DNA of 5,532 nucleotides, from assembly GCA_964413265.1 (NCBI GenBank), contig CAYPRX010000103.1:1-5532 (forward strand), in the 5' to 3' direction. Below the pieces are notes generated by a model, which did not search any database, had not been told where the DNA came from, and was given only the letters and a program-made list of their open reading frames with translations. This document shows, piece by piece, positions 1-5,501 of the stretch; within the stretch, counting starts at the first letter, position 1, and every line of letters begins with the position of its first letter. Source of the stretch: CAVYGN01 sp964413265. Its GTDB lineage: Bacteria; Spirochaetota; Brevinematia; Brevinematales; JAOACQ01. The position numbers and the translations under genes were made by a program.

Positions 1-6
1 TGATAA

Positions 7-35
7 ATTCTAAAATAGACAATCATAATTGTCAA
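7..35 (-). promoter_or_regulatory. Near-consensus sigma70-type promoter for a gene beyond the left edge
   Basis: Read on the minus strand, a perfect -35 box TTGACA (30-35) is followed after exactly 17 bp by TAGAAT (7-12), which matches the -10 consensus at five of six positions. It starts 21 nt beyond the stop codon of the methyltransferase gene and points out of the window, so it would drive a gene that is not visible here. This suggests the methyltransferase is the last gene of its operon. That the promoter is active is inference; box quality and spacing are seen directly. Confidence 0.55.
18..33. promoter_or_regulatory. Operator-like dyad overlapping the leftward promoter
   Basis: GACAAT and ATTGTC form a perfect inverted repeat with 6-bp arms and a 4-nt centre (CATA). 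The right arm overlaps the -35 box of the leftward promoter and the rest lies in its spacer, where a repressor would block RNA polymerase. Alternatively, the same dyad in the upstream operon's mRNA could act as a weak stem-loop, but it has only two G/C pairs per arm and no clean T-run, so it is a poor terminator. No regulator family is recognised. Confidence 0.35.
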
Positions 36-55
36 AATCGCTTTGAAAGTCCGGC

Positions 56-787
56 TCAATCTTTTGATGCCTTAATTATAAGTGAGCCTGCTATTTCTCT
101 GACTAAAGGAATTTTTTCAAAAAAATTAAACAGGGGTCCCGTTATTTTTATCAGTGATTTTGGGACAGCAGGGTGCATAAAATCGAACGGTGTTACTGTT
201 ACATTCTGAAAACCGGAATGAATTATTTTTTTCTTAAGCGACCACCTGATAAAGGCAGTTTCGTCGGGCGAGTCTCCTGAAATTTTTTTTAAGAATGGAA
301 TGTTTTTCTGGAGAGCGATCTGCGGGTTCATCATGTTCGGTTCTGTAAACATTAACCAGCCCCCAGGTTTTAGAAGCCTTGAAAACTCCTTTAATGCTGA
401 ATTTATGTTAAGATGGTGTAAAATTGAACTTCCTATAATAAAATCATATGAATTATCTGGAAATTTAGTGTCACATGCATTTTCCTGTAAAAAATTTACA
501 TTCAATGCCTTTACCCTTTTTTTTGCAATTTCAAGCAACTCATTAGAAATATCGACAGCAGTTACATAGTTATCTGTTTTAACAATTTCTTCAGTAAATA
601 ATCCTGTCCCGCATCCTATTTCAAGCACATTCTTTTTATTATTTCCAAGAAATTCCTTGAAAAGTTCAATCCTTCTTTTCCATCTAAGAATCCCCGCCGG
701 TGAAGACCAGTTCCAGATTTCTTCCCCCCTTTTCGCAATAAATTTACCATGAGAAATTTCATTTTCGATTCTTCTTTGTTCATCCAT
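56..787 (-). CDS. Class I SAM-dependent methyltransferase (Methyltransf_11-like)
   Basis: A 243-residue soluble protein. The SAM-binding motif I VLEIGCGTG is at residues 54-62, with the ribose-binding acidic residue in AVDIS (D79). Later Rossmann motifs are the LHHL segment (123-126) and LLKPGG (138-143). The N-terminus carries EISHGKFIAKRGEEIWNW, a segment I associate with methyltransferases found in sugar and envelope loci. Length is normal for a single-domain enzyme and all motifs are intact. The start at 787 is supported by AAGGA seven bases upstream. It lies 45 nt after the flippase-like gene and closes the four-gene operon. The methyl acceptor cannot be read from sequence; by context it may be a sugar, a lipid-linked glycan intermediate or an isoprenoid. 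It is a separate gene from the methyltransferase domain fused to the GT2 enzyme and only distantly similar to it. Confidence 0.9.
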   Translation of the reverse strand: MDEQRRIENEISHGKFIAKRGEEIWNWSSPAGILRWKRRIELFKEFLGNNKKNVLEIGCGTGLFTEEIVKTDNYVTAVDISNELLEIAKKRVKALNVNFLQENACDTKFPDNSYDFIIGSSILHHLNINSALKEFSRLLKPGGWLMFTEPNMMNPQIALQKNIPFLKKISGDSPDETAFIRWSLKKKIIHSGFQNVTVTPFDFMHPAVPKSLIKITGPLFNFFEKIPLVREIAGSLIIKASKD

Positions 788-832
788 TTCAAATTCCTTT
801 GCAGTTCAGATAATGTAAATACTGTAATAATT

Positions 833-1195
833 CTACCAGAGTATGATAAGTATTCCGGCAATGCATAATGTGACTCCGGCAGCCTTCTGGAAATTAAATG
901 ATTCATTTACAAAGATAACCGAAATGATAAAGATAAGGATGATCGCCGTTACGCTTGCAACAGGATATGCCTTACTCAATTCTACCTTGGAAATTACTAT
1001 GGAATAAATAAGGAATCCGATTCCATAGCAAAAAAGAGAACCCCAGAAAAACGGATTGAGAGCAAATTTCTTTATTTTGAATATCAGTGATTGATTTGTC
1101 TGCATGATATCCAGACCCTTCATTCCGGTTTTAAGGAGAAGCTGGGCCATAACATTGAATACAATTCCTGTAAAAAGCAAAATCTTATAAATCAT
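833..1195 (-). CDS. EamA/SMR-type four-helix membrane protein, likely lipid-linked sugar flippase subunit
   Basis: A 120-residue, strongly hydrophobic protein with four predicted membrane helices at about residues 1-22, 48-68, 73-95 and 102-120. NVMAQLLLKTGMK (14-26) in helix 1, the SKVELSKAYPVASV segment (69-82) and the NES motif (97-99) before the last helix are typical of small EamA/SMR proteins. Known relatives include drug exporters of the EmrE type and the ArnE/ArnF subunits that flip undecaprenyl-phosphate-aminoarabinose. The position, 9 nt after a GT2 polyprenyl-sugar-synthase-like gene and in an operon with a GT-C-like protein, favours the flippase role over drug export. Its SD-like AAGGG lies three bases before the ATG and directly follows the upstream stop codon, suggesting translational coupling. 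ArnE and ArnF work as a pair, so a single gene here implies a homodimer or a partner elsewhere. Confidence 0.8.
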   Translation of the reverse strand: MIYKILLFTGIVFNVMAQLLLKTGMKGLDIMQTNQSLIFKIKKFALNPFFWGSLFCYGIGFLIYSIVISKVELSKAYPVASVTAIILIFIISVIFVNESFNFQKAAGVTLCIAGILIILW

Positions 1196-1204
1196 ATACC
1201 CTTC

Positions 1205-2629
1205 TTATATAAACTTTATTTTATTCATAGCGAAAATCAGCATTTTTAAGAGCAGCCAGCCATGGCGGAAGCGGGAAATATTGGTGTTGCCGTATTCTCT
1301 TGTTTTATAACGGATAGGAACCTCGACTATTTTAAGGTTCAGTTTAGTTGCTCCGAAAATGAGGTCGAAATCGCCGAAAGGATCGAAATCGCCGAAATAT
1401 TCTCTGTTTGCGGAGAGCTTTTCCCAGTTGCTCTTTGAGATCACTTTTGTACCGCAGAGAGTATCCTTTAATTTTTGCCCGAGAAGCCATGAAAACATAA
1501 TTGAAAAAAATTTGTTGCCGAAAATATTCAGAGTTCTCATGGATCTGTTTTCAAGAGGGTAGACAAGCCGGGATCCATTTATAAATTCCCCCTTCCCCGA
1601 ACAAATTGCATTATAAAACTTTGGAAGGTCTTCGGGAGGCACTGTAAGATCAGCATCGAGGATCATCAAAATCTCGCCCGCTGCCATTTCAAATCCTTTC
1701 CTTACGGCGTCACCCTTTCCCTTTCCGTTCTGCTTTGCAAATTTGATATCTGTTTTATCCTTGTATTTTTTAAAGATGCGCTGTATTTCCTTGAAGGTGC
1801 CGTCAGTGGAATTACCCTCAATAAAGATGATCTCAGTATGGCTTCCCATGCAGGGAATCCTTTTTACTGCATTTTCAATATTTCCCTTTTCATTTCTTGC
1901 AGGTATTATAACGCTTACGCTTTTCTGAGAATCCTGTTTATCGATCAGCCTGGCTATCGTATAACCGGTCAGGCAAAAACTGTTAATAAGAGGGAGGTAT
2001 GCTACAAATCTGTTTATAAACCATGACATGAAAGGCAAATATTTTGGAAATAGTAACCTCCTGCCCTTCTTGATTATATCGAAATTCTCTATGTAGAGGA
2101 GATTTGAAATATCCTGTTCATTGAGCCAGTTCAGCCGGAGCCGGGGCATTTTCAGCCCCAGGAATTCAACCAGTGCCAGAACGGGCTGCCACAGGAAATT
2201 ATGATAGGTTATTATTATACGGGTATTACTGCGGCAGACTCTTTTCATACTGGCGATCATGCTCTGAATATCTTCGAGATAACCCAGAGTATCAGAAATT
2301 ATTATAAAATCAAACTTTTCATCCAGGGTAAAGGTTTCGATATCCATTTGAAAAAAATCAAGCCGGGGATGCTCAGATTTGGCTATTTCGATCATCCTGG
2401 AAGAAATATCAAGCCCGACACCTCTTGAAGGCTTTAAAGATGCCAGTATATTCCCGATGCCACAGCCAAGCTCCAGAATACTGCTTCCTTCAGGGATATT
2501 GTATTTGAAAAAGCGTACCAGGTCTTTATAGTAATAACTATTTTTTCTGATATACTGTGCTCTTTTTTCAGCCAAACCATCCATGTAATTGATCAACTTT
2601 ATTTTATTTTCAGACAGGGACTCAGTCAT
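1205..2629 (-). CDS. Bifunctional protein: SAM-dependent methyltransferase fused to family 2 glycosyltransferase
   Basis: A fusion of 474 residues from the chosen start. The N-terminal half (about 15-150) is a class I methyltransferase with ILELGCGIGN (51-60), GLDIS (72-76) and FDFIIISDTL (106-115). A partly hydrophobic linker follows (about 150-230). The C-terminal half is a GT-A, family 2 glycosyltransferase: SVIIPARNE (239-247), EGNSTDGT (271-278), GKGDAVRKG (304-312), LDAD as the metal-binding DxD (324-327), NGSR (351-354), CGTK (392-395) and a conserved FGDFDPFGDFD block (from 412). This resembles dolichyl/polyprenyl-phosphate sugar synthases, though the usual pair of C-terminal helices is absent. 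The same fusion occurs in many bacteria. I chose the ATG at 2629 because it overlaps the upstream stop by 8 nt (coupled translation) and has AAGGA 11 nt ahead; an in-frame ATG at 2650 adds seven residues but has no SD. Hand-counted stretches are richer in GC than the flanking genes. Confidence 0.88.
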   Translation of the reverse strand: MTESLSENKIKLINYMDGLAEKRAQYIRKNSYYYKDLVRFFKYNIPEGSSILELGCGIGNILASLKPSRGVGLDISSRMIEIAKSEHPRLDFFQMDIETFTLDEKFDFIIISDTLGYLEDIQSMIASMKRVCRSNTRIIITYHNFLWQPVLALVEFLGLKMPRLRLNWLNEQDISNLLYIENFDIIKKGRRLLFPKYLPFMSWFINRFVAYLPLINSFCLTGYTIARLIDKQDSQKSVSVIIPARNEKGNIENAVKRIPCMGSHTEIIFIEGNSTDGTFKEIQRIFKKYKDKTDIKFAKQNGKGKGDAVRKGFEMAAGEILMILDADLTVPPEDLPKFYNAICSGKGEFINGSRLVYPLENRSMRTLNIFGNKFFSIMFSWLLGQKLKDTLCGTKVISKSNWEKLSANREYFGDFDPFGDFDLIFGATKLNLKIVEVPIRYKTREYGNTNISRFRHGWLLLKMLIFAMNKIKFI

Positions 2630-4034
2630 AAGTCGGCATTTCCTTTTCATATTTTTTAATCAAACTTTTAGCACCATCTAAACCCATTCCGCAATGTACG
2701 AAATCAATATTGTTCCTGTCAAACAGATCACCTGCATCCATTAATGGTATAACACCAAATTTTGAATCTACTTCCCCCCACTTCCTCAAAACATTGAAAC
2801 GATTATTTTGTGATTTCTGGTAAAGCGGTCCATCGTAATGCAGGTTCACTGAAATTATAAGAAAAATAAATACTGCAGTCATTTCAAGGACCCATCTGGG
2901 AGTATCAGTTTTTAATAAAGTGATTATCAAAGAAAACATGAAAGCAGTGAAAGATGGGGCAAAATACCGTGAGAAATCTCCCCAGGATGACAGAAAGTAG
3001 CCAATAAATTGCAATGAAGAAATCAAATAGTAAAAAAGGTGAAATCCGGTATTTTCATCCTTTTTTATAAATAATCTGATCATTACCGCAGTTTGAAAAG
3101 CGATAATTAAAAGTACCGGTAATGTATAAGGCAGCCTTGCTTTAAACTGCTGCAACCAGAAGTGATATCCCTGATTGCCATATAAGGTAAAGCTGAATAA
3201 CATAGTCTGTATTAAACTCCAGCCGGAGATATATAGCATAGGATTGATCAAATAATTAATAAAAGTACCTGAAACTGTTCCTGTAAAGATTGTCAGGCAT
3301 AAAGGTAAATAATTCCTTTTTTCATCTAACTTGAATATTTTTTTGATAATTGGATAGGATACTAAAAATGTAATAACAGACAATAACAGCATCGCACCCC
3401 ATTCATTTTTTCCCAGGCCTAAAAATGCTGAAGCAAAGAATAATAATAAAACTCTTAAAATATAGGGGTATTTATCCTTGAAATGATAGATGTAAATTGA
3501 AAACATTAATAAGCCGATCATAAATATGCCCCAGATGCTGTCTATCTGAAATTCATTACTGCTGTATAAGGATATTGGAGTCAGAGATAAAATTAATAAA
3601 ATAAGCAGGCAGGTCAGAGTTTTAATAAAATTCTCACTTTTTTCAAGGAATAATATTAAAAAAATAAGTAAAAAAATTAAAAGCTGGAATAATGAGGCAA
3701 TTATCTTTAAATCTGTAACAATTTGCTGGTGCGGTAATATGTTAAGAGGGATAAAGGCCTTAAACAATTCGCCTGTCTCTGCAAAAAGCTCATAAGGCCC
3801 GGCAGGGTGCCCGTAGGGGCTCGCATATTTATTAACTCCTTGAATCCTAGCAATTAATAAATAATCAGGTTTCTTTGGATGATTTATGAAAATATCCGCA
3901 TCATGGCCATTACGGTCAGTGCCATCCCAGTTCGACGAATAGAAAGGTATCCGTGCGGCAAAAAAAATGATGACAAACAATATTAAAAATGAAAGGATAA
4001 AAATTTTGTTATATTTTTTAATAAAAATAGTCAT
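2622..4034 (-). CDS. Multi-spanning membrane protein, probable GT-C-fold glycosyltransferase
   Basis: A 470-residue integral membrane protein. Helix 1 (about 11-27) is followed by a long outside loop rich in acidic residues and aromatics (WDGTD at 36-40, GHDAD at 43-47), the place where GT-C enzymes carry their catalytic acids. Around nine further hydrophobic segments follow. FLGLGKNEW (204-212) and WGDFSRYFAPS (351-361) sit where PMT/ArnT-like proteins have comparable loops. A soluble tail (about 403-470) contains MDAGDLFDRNNIDFVHCGMGLDGA, a form seen at the C-terminus of many uncharacterised bacterial GT-C-like proteins. It is the first gene of the operon, and its stop overlaps the start of the fusion enzyme. 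The inferred role is transfer of a lipid-linked sugar to an acceptor outside the membrane; I cannot match it to a named family with certainty. AGGGA lies four bases before the ATG. It is very AT-rich (27-28% GC in two counted 60-nt stretches). Confidence 0.75.
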   Translation of the reverse strand: MTIFIKKYNKIFILSFLILFVIIFFAARIPFYSSNWDGTDRNGHDADIFINHPKKPDYLLIARIQGVNKYASPYGHPAGPYELFAETGELFKAFIPLNILPHQQIVTDLKIIASLFQLLIFLLIFLILFLEKSENFIKTLTCLLILLILSLTPISLYSSNEFQIDSIWGIFMIGLLMFSIYIYHFKDKYPYILRVLLLFFASAFLGLGKNEWGAMLLLSVITFLVSYPIIKKIFKLDEKRNYLPLCLTIFTGTVSGTFINYLINPMLYISGWSLIQTMLFSFTLYGNQGYHFWLQQFKARLPYTLPVLLIIAFQTAVMIRLFIKKDENTGFHLFYYLISSLQFIGYFLSSWGDFSRYFAPSFTAFMFSLIITLLKTDTPRWVLEMTAVFIFLIISVNLHYDGPLYQKSQNNRFNVLRKWGEVDSKFGVIPLMDAGDLFDRNNIDFVHCGMGLDGAKSLIKKYEKEMPTYD

Positions 4035-4040
4035 TGTTTC

Positions 4041-4083
4041 CCTGAAGTTTTCCTTCCTAATAAGGTTAATATTGTACTTCAGG
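4041..4083 (-). promoter_or_regulatory. Leader stem-loop covering the ribosome binding site of the operon's first gene
   Basis: CCTGAAGT (4041-4048) and ACTTCAGG (4076-4083) are perfect 8-bp inverted arms separated by 27 nt. In minus-strand mRNA the 3' arm ends inside the SD sequence AGGGA of the membrane-protein gene, so the closed stem would partly hide it. A second purine-rich stretch, AGGAAGGA, lies in the loop and could serve as a standby ribosome site. As DNA, the same dyad could be a two-site operator. The pairing is seen directly; a regulatory role is inference. Confidence 0.4.
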
Positions 4084-4102
4084 TTTAAAAAAAAACATAA
4101 TA

Positions 4103-4131
4103 TTTATAAAGCAAAAAACAGATTGTGTCTT
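4103..4131 (-). promoter_or_regulatory. Candidate hybrid outward promoter formed by the IS left tip and flanking DNA
   Basis: On the minus strand AAGACA (4126-4131), inside the tip of the insertion sequence, lies exactly 17 bp before TATAAA (4103-4108) in the flanking DNA. The -35 matches TTGACA at four of six positions and the -10 matches TATAAT at five. Transcription would start near 4096 and run into the four-gene operon. Outward -35 boxes in IS ends that pair with host -10 boxes are known for several IS families. The region is AT-rich, so chance matches are possible. Confidence 0.35.
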
Positions 4132-4178
4132 ATAAAAATTAAAATGTCCTATTCTTTAAAAATAGAAATGTCCTGTTT
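4124..4178 (+). repeat. IS left end: tip plus boxes A and B
   Basis: The tip TGTGTC is followed by box A (4130-4149), nine bases, then box B (4159-4178). Both 20-bp boxes recur exactly, inverted, in the right end. Both carry the core AAATGTCC (4142-4149 and 4166-4173), spaced 24 bp apart. These are the likely transposase binding sites. Confidence 0.8.
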
Positions 4179-4183
4179 AAAAT
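4155..4183 (+). promoter_or_regulatory. Candidate transposase promoter inside the IS
   Basis: TTTAAA (4155-4160) and TAAAAT (4178-4183) are separated by 17 bp; the matches to consensus are four and five of six. Transcription would begin near 4190, within the 5' arm of the ribosome-site hairpin that follows. The promoter overlaps box B, so bound transposase could repress its own gene. AT-rich sequence makes this call tentative. Confidence 0.35.
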
Positions 4184-4185
4184 AA

Positions 4186-4206
4186 CCGACTTTTAAAAGG
4201 AGTCGG
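4186..4206 (+). promoter_or_regulatory. Hairpin sequestering the transposase Shine-Dalgarno sequence
   Basis: CCGACT (4186-4191) pairs with AGTCGG (4201-4206). In RNA the stem extends by two U-G pairs and one U-A pair to nine base pairs closing a three-base loop. The SD sequence AAGGAG (4197-4202) lies in the loop and 3' arm, six bases before the ATG at 4209, and would be masked. IS10 and IS50 use comparable structures to silence transcripts that enter from outside. Confidence 0.55.
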
Positions 4207-4208
4207 AT

Positions 4209-5384
4209 ATGAAGGGAACATTAATTATGACAACAAAAGGGCAGAAAAGGTCAAAAGTTATGGAAATGTTAATATTAAAACAGATTACCCAAATAAAAGC
4301 AGCTGAATTATTGTCTATTTGCGAACGGCAAGTCAGAAGGGTACTGTGTAAATACAAAAATGGCGGTGATGAGAAATTAAACCATGGTTTAATAGGGAAA
4401 CCTGGAAATCATAGACTTGATAGAGGTTACAAACAATCGATTATGGATATAGTCAGAAGAGAATATAGAGGGTTTAAACCAACTTTCATAGCTGAAAAAC
4501 TGTATGAAGAACATCACATTCAAATGGTTCCAAATACACTACGCTTATGGATGCTGGAAGAGGGTTTGTGGGAGAAGGTTAGAAAAGGAGCTGTGCATCG
4601 TTCTAAGAGGCCCAGGAAAGAACATTTTGGTGAAATGCTTCAAATTGATGGGAGTATCCACGATTGGTTCGACACCGGTAAGGATTACTGTCTTATGAAC
4701 GTTGTAGACGATGCTACAGGCATATCCTACGGTCTTTTAGATTATGGTGAAACAACGTTTATCGCTATGACGGTCTTGTTTGATTGGATAAACAAATACG
4801 GTATTCCCAGCTCAATTTATTCAGACTACAAGAGCTTGTTTTATACAGGCAGGGAATCGACCATCGAAGAGCAGCTCGCTGGGATTCCTGCCCTAACAGA
4901 ATTTGGAAGGGTATGCTACAGTCTTGGTATTGAAATTATGTTTGCCTCCAGCGCTCAGGCAAAAGGAAGAGTTGAAAGATGGAATGGGGTCCACCAGGAC
5001 AGACTGATCGCTGAAATGAAACTGAAGAAAATTCAGGATATAGAAACCGCAAACCGGTTTCTCAAGGAGTATTATTGGGAAAAGAATAATCGTAAATTCG
5101 GTAAAAAACCTTTAAAGACGGAAGACTTTCATATAGCTTTGACTAAAGAACAGGATTTAAGGAACTATGTCTGTTATTATAGAGAATGTAAAGTCTATAA
5201 GGATTTTACAGTCAGATTAAATAACAGACTATTACAGATAACATCAAAACAGACAATAGAAGTAAAGCCTGGTGATAAGGTCATGGTAAAAACATGGCTT
5301 GATGGATCTTTGCATATGTCCAAGAAAAATGTGGAATTGAATTGCTATGAAATTAATGAATATGGTTATAGAATATCTGCTTAA
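4209..5384 (+). CDS. DDE transposase of an ISNCY/IS1202-type insertion sequence
   Basis: A full-length 391-residue transposase. An N-terminal helix-turn-helix (about 25-50, with QIKAAELLSICERQVRRVL) is followed by a second helical DNA-binding region (about 72-125) and an RNase H-like catalytic core. The apparent catalytic residues are D147 in LQIDGS, D206 in YSDYKS and E256 in GRVERWNG, so the triad looks intact. The tail (about 320-391) is basic and strand-rich, ending close to the right IS end. The start at 4209 is chosen because AAGGAG lies six bases upstream; the internal ATG at 4227 (M7) has no SD. It catalyses excision and insertion of the element by acting on the terminal boxes. Translation is probably limited by the hairpin over its SD, and transcription by overlap of the promoter with box B. 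No frameshift or stop is seen, so the copy may be active. Confidence 0.93.
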   Translation: MKGTLIMTTKGQKRSKVMEMLILKQITQIKAAELLSICERQVRRVLCKYKNGGDEKLNHGLIGKPGNHRLDRGYKQSIMDIVRREYRGFKPTFIAEKLYEEHHIQMVPNTLRLWMLEEGLWEKVRKGAVHRSKRPRKEHFGEMLQIDGSIHDWFDTGKDYCLMNVVDDATGISYGLLDYGETTFIAMTVLFDWINKYGIPSSIYSDYKSLFYTGRESTIEEQLAGIPALTEFGRVCYSLGIEIMFASSAQAKGRVERWNGVHQDRLIAEMKLKKIQDIETANRFLKEYYWEKNNRKFGKKPLKTEDFHIALTKEQDLRNYVCYYRECKVYKDFTVRLNNRLLQITSKQTIEVKPGDKVMVKTWLDGSLHMSKKNVELNCYEINEYGYRISA

Positions 5385-5398
5385 AAAGCGGACATTTT
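5376..5398 (+). terminator. Possible weak terminator at the end of the transposase gene
   Basis: TCTGCTT (5376-5382) pairs with AAGCGGA (5386-5392), giving seven pairs including one U-G around a three-base AAA loop. CATTTT and a further T-rich stretch follow. The stem overlaps the stop codon at 5382-5384 and the inner end of box A. It is short and its T-tract is interrupted, so termination would be partial at best. Confidence 0.25.
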
Positions 5399-5438
5399 AA
5401 TTTTTATAAAAACAGGACATTTCTATTTTCATGACACA
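5390..5438 (-). repeat. IS right end: tip plus boxes B and A
   Basis: Read inward from 5438 on the minus strand: the tip TGTGTC, three bases (ATG), box B (5410-5429), then box A (5390-5409) directly abutting. The cores lie at 5415-5422 and 5390-5397, 25 bp apart, nearly the same geometry as in the left end. The box order is opposite to that of the left end. Confidence 0.8.
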
Positions 5439-5454
5439 TTAATTATTTTTTGTG

Positions 5455-5483
5455 TTGCAACTTTATCGGCTGTAAAATATATT
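5455..5483 (+). promoter_or_regulatory. Candidate rightward promoter beside the IS
   Basis: TTGCAA (5455-5460) and TATATT (5478-5483) are 17 bp apart, with four and five consensus matches. Transcription would start near 5490 and run off the right edge toward an unseen gene. An alternative is TTGACT (5492-5497) with TATACA (5517-5522), but its 19-bp spacer is long. The stretch 5439-5532 otherwise holds no open reading frame I can support. Confidence 0.35.
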
Positions 5484-5501
5484 GTTTTAATTTGACTGTA
5501 A

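Larger units (their letters stand above)
4124..5438 (+). mobile_element. Complete insertion sequence of ISNCY/IS1202 type, about 1315 bp
   Basis: One intact DDE transposase gene is bounded by inverted tips TGTGTC (4124-4129) and GACACA (5433-5438), each followed inward by two copies of an AAATGTCC core. Ends start with TGT, as in many DDE elements. The transposase sequence and the repeated ATGTCC motif in the ends are what I recognise from elements listed as ISNCY and later grouped as the IS1202 family. If the outermost TG/CA belongs to the target, the element is 1311 bp. No direct repeat of 2-9 bp or 24-29 bp is visible at the junctions. It is inserted 89 bp upstream of the glycan operon, in divergent orientation, and probably displaced or replaced the native upstream region. 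Confidence 0.88.

Noticed and set aside
300..569. Plus-strand open frame of 89 codons.
   Set aside because: It lies entirely antisense to the methyltransferase gene, which has clear family motifs, and it has no ribosome site or recognisable product.
616..906. Minus-strand open frame of 96 codons spanning the flippase-methyltransferase junction.
   Set aside because: It is in a different frame from two well-supported genes, overlaps both and shows no domain.
1365..1397. A 15-nt exact direct repeat with an 18-nt period inside the fusion gene, coding for FGDFDPFGDFD.
   Set aside because: It keeps the frame and matches what I recall as a conserved block of this GT2 family, so it is an ordinary family motif and not a recent duplication or CRISPR-like repeat.
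1359..2428. Several plus-strand open frames of 61-75 codons antisense to the fusion gene.
   Set aside because: All mirror the coding pattern of the minus-strand gene and none has a plausible start signal.
2630..2650. Upstream in-frame ATG at 2650 as the start of the fusion gene.
   Set aside because: No Shine-Dalgarno precedes it, whereas the ATG at 2629 has AAGGA upstream and the usual short overlap with the preceding stop codon. The longer form remains possible.
4084..4095. A-run next to the leader dyad as a terminator for minus-strand transcription.
   Set aside because: On the minus strand the T-run comes before the stem-loop, not after it, so it cannot serve as an intrinsic terminator in that direction.
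3967..4185. Plus-strand open frame of 72 codons running from inside the membrane-protein gene into the IS left end.
   Set aside because: Its product is low-complexity K/I/L-rich, it spans an IS boundary and it is an artefact of AT-rich sequence.
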